The notes below the pieces were generated by a model that saw only the letters and a list, made by a program, of their open reading frames with translations, had not been told where the DNA came from and did no database searches. 64,000 nt of DNA from CAITSH01 sp945892985. GTDB lineage: Bacteria; Pseudomonadota; Gammaproteobacteria; Burkholderiales; SG8-39. How positions within the stretch are numbered: position 1 is the stretch's first letter; each line of letters opens with the position of its first letter. Both the position numbers and the translations under genes were made by a program. This document shows, piece after piece, positions 54,277 through 63,020 of this stretch. Location of the stretch: the NCBI GenBank assembly GCA_945892985.1, contig CAMDDU010000022.1, forward strand, positions 1 through 64,000, given 5' to 3'.

Positions 54277-54538
54277 CCCCCGCCCGCGGCGCAGTCCCGG
54301 CAAGTAGCACGGACATGGATATCTGCAAACACGACGGGGTCGTAGGGAGCAGAATCATCGCACTGCTGGAAACCCGCGCCAAATGGCGATCTCCAGCCAA
54401 TGCTATCCGCAAACGCCCAATCGGCGCGGCTTTCCGGGTGGCGACCGTAGGGAGCAGATTCTTCGCGCCGTCCGCATCCGGCATAACGCCAAACCCTCGC
54501 CCTAGGGCGTTCTCAACGTATGCTGCCCGCCGCGCCGC
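54277..54538. other. Intergenic DNA with a 21-bp direct repeat pair
   Basis: 54341-54361 and 54446-54466 share CGTAGGGAGCAGAATCATCGC-like sequence at 19 of 21 positions in direct orientation, 105 bases apart. They surround GCGCCAAATGGCG-type short palindromic DNA. No open frame with family resemblance was seen. Confidence 0.5.
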
Positions 54539-55585
54539 TCACCCGAGTCGCAAATGCCAGGGCTTTGGCCTGCGCCAGAAGCGCGCCAGGTCTTGCCGCG
54601 CCGTCTCCAGCGCAAAGCCGCCATCCACGCCAAAGCCGTGCAGCGTGAGCATGCCGATGTGCTGCGCGCGCAGCGCCGCCACCAGCGGCGCAAACCATTC
54701 GGTTTCAAGCTGCATGAGTGCGGCCTCCCATCCGGCGATGTCGCCATAGGCGAGCGGGGCGGCCAGCCCATCGAGCAGCACCAGCCCAACACCCTCGGCT
54801 GGCGCCGCACCAAGCAGCGCCGCGGCCGAGGCGGGCAGCGCCTGCGAACCGACGCCCGCCATGGCGGCAAGCCCGAGCGCAAAGGCATCGTCGGCCCAGA
54901 CGCGGCCGAAGGGGCGTACCGTGTCCTCATCGTGCGCAGACTTTGCCGGCAGTGTGCCGGCGCCCCAGAACCACAGGCTGTTGACCGGCATCGCGCCGCG
55001 CGCTTCACGCGCCGCATTCACCGGGTGCTCGTGCAGCAGCATCTGCACTTCATTCAGGCGCGCATGCCAGGCCGCTGCGTCGGCGCCTTGCGGCAGGTTA
55101 GTGTTCACCGACTGCCCGGCAGTCTTTGCCAGCGGCGTCGTGGTGATCGCCGGCGTCAAAGGCAGCTGCGCATACCAGCGGTCGGGCCGCAGCGCCTGCA
55201 GGCTGAAGCCGTCGGCCGCGAAGTGGCTGTTCAGGCTTTGCACCAGCGCATCGGCTTCTTCGTGCGTGATCGCCAGCAGGCGCGCATCGGCGAGCAGCAA
55301 GTCGTTGCGCTGCAGCTTGAAGTGCACCGGATCAGCACGCAGCCAGCAGCCGGCGCCGGGCGTGCCGCCGTCGGCGAGCAGCGCAATTGGCGCCACCGGC
55401 CAGTCGGCCTGGCGCTCGATGCCGTGCACTTTGCACAACCACGCTTCGCTATCGGTGTCTTCGTGTCCGCTGCGCCGACCGCGCGCGAGCAGCAACTCGA
55501 GCGCGGCAAGGCGCGGCAGGGCGGAGGCGAAGTGATCGTGCTCGCGCGAACGAAGCAGGCCGGGGATGAGCAGGTGCAGGTGCAT
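54539..55585 (-). CDS. RpfE-type regulatory protein (COG4255-like)
   Basis: A 348-residue protein whose N-terminus (MHLHLLIPGLL) and general pattern match the RpfE/COG4255 group, distantly phosphoglycerate-mutase-like and in many genomes next to recJ. There is no signal peptide, no catalytic site I can identify and no firm function. The first 130 residues are repeated, nearly identical, in a truncated copy 1.1 kb away. The 5' part lies in the 430-bp direct repeat. Confidence 0.75.
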   Translation of the reverse strand: MHLHLLIPGLLRSREHDHFASALPRLAALELLLARGRRSGHEDTDSEAWLCKVHGIERQADWPVAPIALLADGGTPGAGCWLRADPVHFKLQRNDLLLADARLLAITHEEADALVQSLNSHFAADGFSLQALRPDRWYAQLPLTPAITTTPLAKTAGQSVNTNLPQGADAAAWHARLNEVQMLLHEHPVNAAREARGAMPVNSLWFWGAGTLPAKSAHDEDTVRPFGRVWADDAFALGLAAMAGVGSQALPASAAALLGAAPAEGVGLVLLDGLAAPLAYGDIAGWEAALMQLETEWFAPLVAALRAQHIGMLTLHGFGVDGGFALETARQDLARFWRRPKPWHLRLG

Positions 55586-55621
55586 GGGCTGAGTATACAG
55601 GCAGGCGTTTCATCGCCAATC
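55192..55621 (-). repeat. 430-bp direct repeat, copy A (in the intact RpfE-type gene)
   Basis: Matches 56301-56730 over its full 430 bases without gaps, with about 14 mismatches counted by eye (about 97% identity). It covers the 5' part of the RpfE-type gene plus 36 bases upstream. Confidence 0.95.
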
Positions 55622-55726
55622 CTTCACGCGGGGGTTGGGCGTCGTCAACACCCGGTGGCGCAAGCCTCGCCCCGGATTTGTGGCAAGCTATGATCTTCGA
55701 AGCCCTTGAATGCTGAGGAGACACAG

Positions 55727-55954
55727 ATGTCAAATACGCTCGAAGCTCTGCAAGCCGAGGTGCTGCGTCTGTCACCGGCAGACAGAGCGCGGCTCCTCGA
55801 TCGACTGATTGAAAGCCTCGACGTCGACAGCGCGGCGGAAGCCGCCTGGGATGAGCTCGCGGACAAGCGAGAAAGCGAGCTTGAAACTGGCGCTGTTCGG
55901 TCAGTGCCGCTTGACGTTGCTATTGCCAGATTGGAAGCGCGCTTCCCTGGATGA
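55727..55954 (+). CDS. Addiction module antitoxin (RelB/unstable antitoxin family)
   Basis: A 75-residue protein beginning MSNTLEALQAEVLRLSPADRARLLDRLIESLD, read as the conserved helix-rich start of the addiction-module antitoxin family (TIGR02574/PF09720 type), with W...DELADKRESELETG following. It would bind the adjacent toxin and repress the pair. GAGGAG lies before the ATG at 55727. Its last bases overlap the toxin ATG in ATGA. It runs opposite to the flanking duplicated gene. Confidence 0.88.
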   Translation: MSNTLEALQAEVLRLSPADRARLLDRLIESLDVDSAAEAAWDELADKRESELETGAVRSVPLDVAIARLEARFPG

Positions 55955-56244
55955 AGATCACGCTTCATCCAGACGCTGAACAAGACATCCAAGACGCGGC
56001 TGAGTTCTACGAGCGCGAGGGTTCGCCTGTTTTGGCGGCAAGGTTCGTCGCCGAGTTCAAGCGGCTATTGAATCTCCTCATTGAACAACCGGGTATCGGA
56101 TCACCGCGTGCCAAAGGAAAACGTGGTTTTTCGATGAGCGTATTTCCCTACACTGTGATCTATCGCGCCGGTGCCGAAGAGATCAAGGTCTTGGTCGTCA
56201 AGCACGACAGAAAGCGTCCGGGTTATGGCCGCGCACGTACGTAA
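55951..56244 (+). CDS. RelE/ParE-family toxin
   Basis: A 97-residue toxin: LHPDAEQDIQDAAEFYERE at the start, GSPRAKGKRGFSMSVFPYTVIYR in the middle and a C-terminal KHDRKRPGYG are typical of ParE/RelE. Such toxins inhibit gyrase or cleave mRNA on ribosomes; which applies is not clear from sequence. Coupled to the antitoxin by a four-base overlap. The pair sits between the two 430-bp repeats. Confidence 0.88.
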   Translation: MKITLHPDAEQDIQDAAEFYEREGSPVLAARFVAEFKRLLNLLIEQPGIGSPRAKGKRGFSMSVFPYTVIYRAGAEEIKVLVVKHDRKRPGYGRART

Positions 56245-56274
56245 CCAAGCCAACTCCACCGGAGCAACGTCCAG

Positions 56275-56694
56275 CTAATCGCTATACGGGACTCGCCACT
56301 GCGCCTGCAGGCTGAAGCCGTCGGCCGCGAAGTGGCTGTTCAGGCTTTGCACCAGCGCATCGGCTTCTTCTTGCGTGATCGCCAGCAGGCGCGCATCGGC
56401 GAGCAGCAAGTCGTTGCGCTGCAGCTTGAAGTGCACCGGATCGGCACGCAGCCAGCAGCCGGCGCCGGGCGTGCCGCCGTCGGCGAGCAGCGCAATGGGC
56501 GCCACTGGCCAGTCGGTCTGGCGCTCGATGCCGTGCACCTTGCACAACCACGCTTCGCTATCGGTGTCCTCGTGCCCGCTGCGCCGACCGCGCGCGAGCA
56601 GCAACTCGAGCGCGGCAAGGCGCGGCAGGGCGGGGGCGAAGTGATCGTGCTCGCGCGAGCGTAGCAGGCCGGGGATGAGCAGGTGCAGGTGCAT
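56275..56694 (-). pseudogene. Truncated second copy of the RpfE-type gene
   Basis: Encodes 139 residues; the first 130 are nearly identical to the RpfE-type protein at 54539-55585 and the last nine (after SLQA) are unrelated. It is the 5' part of that gene, cut at 56301 where the direct repeat ends. It is probably a by-product of the duplication that surrounds the toxin-antitoxin pair. A short peptide could still be made. Confidence 0.9.
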
Positions 56695-56730
56695 GGGGCG
56701 AGCATACAGGCAGGCGTTTCATCGCCAATC
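56301..56730 (-). repeat. 430-bp direct repeat, copy B (in the truncated gene)
   Basis: Partner of 55192-55621, same orientation, same length. The two outer ends of this copy, ACTCGCCACT before it and GGCTGGAAAG after it, differ from those of copy A. Confidence 0.95.
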
Positions 56731-56940
56731 GGCTGGAAAGATAAGACTGGTGCGGATTTGCGGGCGGTTGCCGAAATTCTGGGCCGGCGAGGGGCTGCTC
56801 ATGAGTTGGCGGTGTATTTTCGCTGACACGCCCTTGTAGGCGATGATCCTGCCGTCGCTGAATTCGAGTTCGAGCAACTGTTTGCCGGCATCGTAGCCGG
56901 TCGAGCGGATGCGGATGGGGTTGAATTTTTTGCGTTCTAT
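56719..56940 (-). pseudogene. Possible KTSC-domain protein or remnant
   Basis: The minus strand is open for about 73 codons reading IERKKFNPIRIRSTGYDAG, LLELEFSDGRIIAYKGVSA, KIHRQLMSSPSP; the GYD...LELEF.DG..Y.Y.GV pattern fits the small KTSC fold. There is no ATG, GTG or TTG at the front (the likely start position is ATA at 56938-56940), and the tail after SPSP does not look like the family. It may be a decayed gene. Its end overlaps direct repeat copy B. Confidence 0.35.
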
Positions 56941-57028
56941 GCCGCTGATTATCGCCCGGGACGGCGTGGCTGTGATGGGGCGCCGGTAGCCACCCCGGCC
57001 GATACCCTGACTGATAGAATTCGCCCCT

Positions 57029-58265
57029 GTGAACTACGAACTCTTCATCGGACTGCGCTACACGCGCGCAAAGCGACGCAATCGCTTTGTATCGTTCATT
57101 TCGCTCACCTCCATGCTGGGCATCGCGCTGGGCGTGGCCGCGCTGATCGTGGTGTTGTCGGTGATGAACGGCTTCCAGGAGGAGCTGCGCTCGCGCATCC
57201 TCGGGGTCGCCTCTCACGTGCAGATCACCGGCGCAGACAACCAGCTGGCCGACTGGCCGGCCGTGGTGCAGCGGGTGGTAAAAAACCCGCTGGTGGTGGC
57301 GGCCGCGCCTTACGTCAACGCCCAGGGCATGCTGTCCTTTGACGGCGCGGTGCGCGGCTCGGTCATCCGTGGCGTGATACCCGAGGCCGAGGGGCGCGTC
57401 GCCGAGATCGGCAAGCATATGCGCGCGGGCCGGCTCGACAGCCTCGCCTCGGGTGGTTTCAATATTGTGCTTGGCTCAGAGCTGGCGCGCGCCCTTGGTG
57501 CGCGCGTGGGTGAGAAAGTTACGCTGATCGCGCCGCAGGGCCTGGTGACCCCGGCCGGCGTGGTGCCGCGCCTGAAGCAATTCACCGTGTCGGGCATTTT
57601 CGAGGTCGGCATGTTCGAATATGACTCCGGCCTTGCCCTCGTTCACATCGAGGACGCGCAGCGGCTTTACCAGATGGGGGCGCGCGTGTCGGGCGTGCGT
57701 CTGCGCCTGACCGACCTCTTTCAGTCGCGCCAGGTGACGCGCGAGCTGATGCTGGACCGCGCACTGGGCGATGTGTATGTCAGCGACTGGACGCGCAGCC
57801 ACGCCAATTTCTTTCGCGCCGTGCAGATAGAAAAGAACGTCATGTTCATCATCCTGACGCTGATCGTGGCGGTGGCGGCATTCAATATTGTTTCGACGCT
57901 GGTGATGGCGGTGACCGACAAGCAGCCCGATATCGCCATCCTGCGCACCCTTGGCGCGAGCCCCGGCGGCATTATGAAAATTTTCATCGTGCAGGGTGTG
58001 CTGATCGGCGTCATTGGTACGCTGATTGGCGTGGCCGGTGGCGTGCTGCTGGCCTGGAATATCGACGTCGTGGTGCCTTTCATAGAGCGCGTGGTCGGTA
58101 TGCAGTTTCTTGCCAAGGAGATCTACTACATCAGCGAGCTGCCCTCCGACCTGCAGTTGCGCGATGTGCTCACCGTCGCCATCGTTTCGCTGGTGCTGTC
58201 GCTGCTTGCCACCATCTATCCGAGCTGGAGCGCTTCGCGCGTCAACCCGGCCGAGGCGCTGCGCT

Positions 58266-58273
<8 letters not shown>
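57029..58273 (+). CDS. lolC: Lipoprotein-releasing system transmembrane protein LolC/LolE
   Basis: A 414-residue inner-membrane protein: one N-terminal helix (SMLGIALGVAALIVVLSVMNGF), a large periplasmic MacB-like domain (about 45-265), and three C-terminal helices of the FtsX type. YELFIGLRYTRAKRRNRFVSFIS and the C-terminal PAEALRYE are Lol signatures. With LolD it releases lipoproteins from the inner membrane to LolA. Only one LolC/E gene is present here. GTG start; the stop overlaps lolD. Confidence 0.93.
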
Positions 58274-58958
<685 letters not shown>

Positions 58959-59035
58959 CCGCCGGCACGATGGCTGGAGAGCTCCGCCAGGAGCGGGTTT
59001 TCAGCCTGTTCTCCTGCGGTAGTGTCGCCTCCCGT

Positions 59036-59404
59036 CTCCCGTTCCCAGTCGAGTTTGATTCCGGCCGCCTTGATCACGCCGCTCCAGCGTGCGCAATTGT
59101 TCCGGGGTGCCGGTGCTGGGGTAAATGCCGGGCGGCCACCGACGGATCGTTCATCGCTTTTTTGACTTCGGCGTTGAGCTTTTCGATGATTGCGTCGGGC
59201 GTTCCGGCCGGGGCGAACAGCCCGGTCCAGTTGCTGAACTCCAGCGAGCGGAAACCCACTTTGAGTAGAGCATAGGATTGACCGACATGGTCGAGTCCAC
59301 CGCGAGGAACAGTGTGTAACCGTCGGGCGGGGATTTGGCCACGGCCTCGGCTGCGATTACAAAGTAGCCGCCTGGACGGTTCTCGACAATTTCGTCCCTT
59401 CTCC
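59036..59404 (-). pseudogene. Decayed tripartite tricarboxylate transporter binding protein (Bug/TctC)
   Basis: Three pieces of a Bug-family binding protein are visible in different frames: IVENRPGGY...EAVAKSPPDGYTLFLAVDS from the N-terminal half, FSNWTGLFAPAGTPDAII and LNAEVKKAMNDPSVAA from the C-terminal third, and GVIKAAGIKLDWE from the very end. About 150 residues between the first two are missing and the third is frameshifted. The first 45 residues and signal peptide are lost at a junction with the next gene remnant. Clearly non-functional. Confidence 0.85.
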
Positions 59405-59821
59405 CGCCGTCTGCTCGGCGTCGATCTCTCGCCGCGCATGCTGGCGCCGGCAACTGAAAAACGCGTCTATGACGAACTGGTGCAGGGCGAGATTCTGGAG
59501 TACCTCGGGCGCGCCGCGGGCGTGGCCGACGTCGTGGTTTGCGCCAACGTGCTCATCTACTTCGGCAGCCTAGACGCGCTTGTCGCGGGCCTTGCGCGTA
59601 GCTTGCGTCGTGGTGGCCGGTTTGTGTTTGACGTCGAAAAGGGCGAGGGTATGACCTCCGGCTTTCACGTCAGCGGGCGCTATACCCATTCTCTCGCATT
59701 GCTTGAAAAAGCCTTGCAGCCGCACGGCTTTGTGTTGACGCAGGTGCATGAGATGGTGATGCGCAGCGAGCTTGGCAAGCCGGTGGCGGGTGTGCACGTG
59801 GTGGCCCGCTTGCCAGTCTGA
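59402..59821 (+). pseudogene. 3' fragment of a SAM-dependent methyltransferase gene
   Basis: Open to 59821 and encodes the C-terminal part of a class I methyltransferase: GVDLSPRML (motif around the SAM-binding strand 2), VVCANVLIYFG, ARSLRRGGRFVFDVE, and a tail with HVSGRYTHSLALLEKAL. The N-terminal part, including the first glycine-rich SAM loop, is missing, and the sequence begins at the point where the decayed Bug gene is cut. It may be transcribed but should be inactive. Confidence 0.75.
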
Positions 59822-59884
59822 AGCGGTGACGCAAGCGCAGCCCGCTTGCGTCTCCTTCCGAATGCGGCGGTGCGACTGATGGGC

Positions 59885-59916
59885 GCTTACACCCTTACAC
59901 CTTTACACCTTTACAA
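59885..59916 (+). repeat. 8-bp tandem repeat (CTTTACAC-like), four units
   Basis: GCTTACAC, CCTTACAC, CTTTACAC, CTTTACAA in tandem, followed at 59950-59985 by several imperfect GTAAGACG-like units, in the 216-base spacer before the aldolase-family gene. Confidence 0.85.
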
Positions 59917-60037
59917 TGACGTTTTACCCGCGTACTGCCTTCGTGCCGTGCTGAGTAAGACGTAAGACGAATAAGACAAGTAAGGCGATTGAGGCAACGG
60001 CATCCGACTTCCTGAACGTGAAAGCGCATTTCCAGCC

Positions 60038-60763
60038 ATGCAGCTAACCGAAGACCTCGATAAACTCGCCCGCGCCTGCCGCATCCTTGAGATGGAAGGC
60101 CACGGCGACATGACGCTGGGGCATCTTTCATTGCGCGACCCGCAGGGCCGCGGATACTGGCTCAAGCGTAACGCCTATGGCCTGGGGGAAATCACCTCGG
60201 CCGCCGATTTTGTGCTGGTCGACGGCGAGGGCAACAAGCTCGAAGGCGAGGGCGGGCGCCATTCCGAGTGGCCGATCCACTCGGAAATCCTGCGCGTGCG
60301 TCCCGATGTCCGGGTGGTGGCGCACACCCACCCCCTGCATGCGAGTGTGCTGTCCGCGTTTGCCGCGCCGCTGGCGCCTTTCACGCTGGATGCCGATTAT
60401 TTTGAATGCCTGCCCTGTCATCGCGATGATGCCGCGCTGCTCAAGACCAAAGCGCAGGGGGCCGCGCTGGCCGCCTCGCTCGGTTCGCAGTTTGCCGTGC
60501 TGATGGCCAATCACGGCGTGACCTTTTGCGGCACGTCCATCGAACACGCCGTGTGCATGGGCATTTTTCTTGAGCGCGCAGCGCGCATTCATATCCTTGG
60601 CAGCAGCGCGAACCTCACGCCAATTTTCCCGAATGCCGCCACCAGGCTCAAGCGCCGCGGGCAGATCATGGCGCCGGTGCATATCGAGCACTCCTGGAAT
60701 TACTTCAGTCGCAAGCTCGACTGGCTCGCGCACACGCGCGGCGACGCCAAGGTGTTCGCTTGA
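60038..60763 (+). CDS. Class II aldolase/adducin family protein
   Basis: A 241-residue protein of the fuculose-aldolase/adducin fold. The zinc ligands are apparent as HTHPLH (two His, near residue 90) and the later NHG (LMANHGVTF, near residue 155); Glu in the SEWPIHSEIL helix is a likely acid/base residue. Members cleave or decarboxylate sugar phosphates and related keto acids. It starts a small catabolic cluster with the flavin oxidoreductase and Bug binding protein. Confidence 0.88.
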   Translation: MQLTEDLDKLARACRILEMEGHGDMTLGHLSLRDPQGRGYWLKRNAYGLGEITSAADFVLVDGEGNKLEGEGGRHSEWPIHSEILRVRPDVRVVAHTHPLHASVLSAFAAPLAPFTLDADYFECLPCHRDDAALLKTKAQGAALAASLGSQFAVLMANHGVTFCGTSIEHAVCMGIFLERAARIHILGSSANLTPIFPNAATRLKRRGQIMAPVHIEHSWNYFSRKLDWLAHTRGDAKVFA

Positions 60764-60821
60764 TCCTGCGGTTCAAAACGATTGCGCGGGTGACGCCGCG
60801 GCGCGGCGCGCCGGGATAAGC

Positions 60822-62834
60822 ATGGGGCTGCAGTCACCGGGAGGCATTCCCGACGCCGCCGCCTACCCGGCGATGATGGCGCCGTTTTCGCTCGCCGGCC
60901 GGCTGCTGCGCAACCGCATCGTGCACGCATCAATATCGACCCAGTTCGCCGCGGCGGCGCGTGTCACCGATAGGCTGGTGAATTACCACGCCAGCCGTGC
61001 CCGTGGCGGCGCGGCCATGATCGTGGCCGAGCCTTTGGGCATGTGGCGTGGTTTCGATGTGCCCAGCCGCGTGCGCGCCTGGAATGACGACAACCTTGAC
61101 GGGCTCAGTCGCTGGGCTGATGCGGTCGAGTCGCAGGATTGCCGTTTGCTGGCCCAGATTGTCGATCGCGGTCGCGGCCGCAATATCCCGGGGCGGGTTA
61201 CGGATGCGACCAGCGCCTCGGTGCTGCCCGATGACCTGAGCTGGAGCGTGCCGCGTGCGCTCTCTATTGCCGACATCGAGCAGCTGCTTGTGGAAATGTC
61301 CGGGTCCTCCGCCAGACTGCAGCGCTGCGGTTTCAGCGGCGTGGAAATATCCGCCGGGCACGGCCACCTGTTCAACCAGTTCCTGTCGCCGCGCTCCAAT
61401 CTGCGCACGGATCGCTATGGCGGTGATGTGGCGGGTCGCACGCGCATTGTCGCCGAACTGGTCGCCGCCATCCGCGCCGCCTGTGGCGCAGGTTTCATCA
61501 TCGGCTTGAAGCTGCCGGGCAACGATGGAGTGGCCGGCAGCGTCGGTCCGGCGGAGGCGGCGGCCATCGCCGCGCAACTCACCGCAGTTGGCAATGTCGA
61601 CTATGTCGGCTTTGCGCACGGCAGTCATGCGCATTCACTGGAGCAGCATGTGCCGGACGGCCATGCGCCGCGCCTGCCCTACGTGCCGCTGATGCGCGAA
61701 TTGCGCCGCGCCGTCAACGGCGTGCCGGTGATGGCGCTGGGGCGCATCACCGATCCGGCCGAGGCGGAGGGCCTGATCGCGCGCGGCGACGCGGAGTTGA
61801 TCGGCCTTGGGCGGCCCTTGATCGCCGATGCCGCCTGGCTCAACAAGGCGGTTGCCGGGCGCGCCCATGACATTCGTTACTGCGTGTCATGCAACACCTG
61901 CTGGGAGCGCGTCACCGGCCTGCGCCTGCCGCTTGCCTGCGACAACAATCCGCGCGTCGGCGAAGCCGATGAGCTGGCCTGGCGGCCGGCGCCCGCGAGG
62001 CAAAAAAAACGCGTGGTGGTGCTTGGTGCGGGTATCGCCGGCCTGGAGGCCGCCTGGGTGGCGGCGGCGCGCGGCCACCAGGTCACGGTGCTGGGTGCAT
62101 CAGCCCAGGTGGGGGGCAAGACGCGCCTGCACGCGCTGCTGCCCGGCGGCGAGTCGCTCAGCAGTATTTACGATTACCAGCATGCCGCGGCGCTGCGCGA
62201 GGGCGTTGTCTTCGAGTTCGGTGTGACGGCCTCGCTGGCTGATGTGTCTGCGCTCAAGCCCGACGCGGTGGTGATCGCCGCGGGCGCCCATATGCTCGCC
62301 CCGGAATGGCTGCCGGCAGCGTTGCGCCAAGACGGTCTGGTGCCCGATTTGCGTGCGGCGATGGCCCAGTTGCTGCGTTTCAGGACGAGGCAGCCGGGCA
62401 CGGCGGTCATCTATGACACGGATCACACCGAGGGAACCTACGCCGCGGCGGAGTTGCTGCACGCCTTGTTCGAGCGCGTCGTCATCATCACGCCGCGCGA
62501 CACCATTGCGACCTTCACCTCGCTGGTGACGCGCCAGGGCATCCTGCGGCGCATGAGCGAGCTGCGCGTCAGCATTAAAGTGCTGTCCGAGCCGCGCCTC
62601 ACCGACAGTTTCGAGCAGGGCCGACTTGAATACGCGAACCTATACAATGGTGATGTTGCAGAGATCGACGAGGTCGCCTTTCTGGCCTGGTCGACGCCGC
62701 GTGCGCCTAACGATTCGCTGTGCGCGCCGCTTCGCGCCGCGGGCATGGAGGTGTATTGCATCGGCGACAGCCAATGCGCGCGCGATGTGCTTAGCGCGAC
62801 CGCCGAGGGTCATGCTGCCGGGAACAGTATTTGA
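60822..62834 (+). CDS. NADH:flavin oxidoreductase, second 2,4-dienoyl-CoA reductase-like enzyme
   Basis: A 670-residue enzyme with the same three-part layout as the one at 44647: an FMN barrel (SAGHGHLFNQFLSPRSNLR), a 4Fe-4S segment (CVSCNTCW and a later Cys in LACDNN), and an FAD/NAD domain (VLGAGIAGLEAA). The two proteins are only moderately alike, so they are not a recent duplication. It may serve a separate substrate together with the class II aldolase-type enzyme. The start ATG 60822 is where homology begins, 58 bases after the aldolase gene. Confidence 0.85.
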   Translation: MGLQSPGGIPDAAAYPAMMAPFSLAGRLLRNRIVHASISTQFAAAARVTDRLVNYHASRARGGAAMIVAEPLGMWRGFDVPSRVRAWNDDNLDGLSRWADAVESQDCRLLAQIVDRGRGRNIPGRVTDATSASVLPDDLSWSVPRALSIADIEQLLVEMSGSSARLQRCGFSGVEISAGHGHLFNQFLSPRSNLRTDRYGGDVAGRTRIVAELVAAIRAACGAGFIIGLKLPGNDGVAGSVGPAEAAAIAAQLTAVGNVDYVGFAHGSHAHSLEQHVPDGHAPRLPYVPLMRELRRAVNGVPVMALGRITDPAEAEGLIARGDAELIGLGRPLIADAAWLNKAVAGRAHDIRYCVSCNTCWERVTGLRLPLACDNNPRVGEADELAWRPAPARQKKRVVVLGAGIAGLEAAWVAAARGHQVTVLGASAQVGGKTRLHALLPGGESLSSIYDYQHAAALREGVVFEFGVTASLADVSALKPDAVVIAAGAHMLAPEWLPAALRQDGLVPDLRAAMAQLLRFRTRQPGTAVIYDTDHTEGTYAAAELLHALFERVVIITPRDTIATFTSLVTRQGILRRMSELRVSIKVLSEPRLTDSFEQGRLEYANLYNGDVAEIDEVAFLAWSTPRAPNDSLCAPLRAAGMEVYCIGDSQCARDVLSATAEGHAAGNSI

Positions 62835-62987
62835 GCCGGCCGAAGCGGCGGCGAAACGGTGTTCGTACTTAAGATTAAGGCAGCGCTGATCAAGTCCTGA
62901 AAATGAGCCCGCTTCGACAAGTTTCTCTTTGCAGTGGGGGATATACAAGGTGGCTTGCCCCCATGTTCAGTGAATAGTTAAAACAAA

Positions 62988-63001
62988 GCCGGAAAACCGG
63001 C
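62988..63001. terminator. Small hairpin before Bug-family gene
   Basis: GCCGG-AAAA-CCGGC, a 5-bp stem with a 4-base loop, between the flavin oxidoreductase gene and the binding-protein gene. There is no T-run, so it may be a leader element instead of a terminator. Confidence 0.35.
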
Positions 63002-63020
63002 GGTAATAAAAGGAGGCGTC

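Noticed and set aside
56558..57418. 284-codon minus-strand open frame across the lolC start and repeat copy B
   Set aside because: It is antisense to lolC for half of its length, and in the repeat it is out of frame with the duplicated gene; His/Arg-rich shadow composition.
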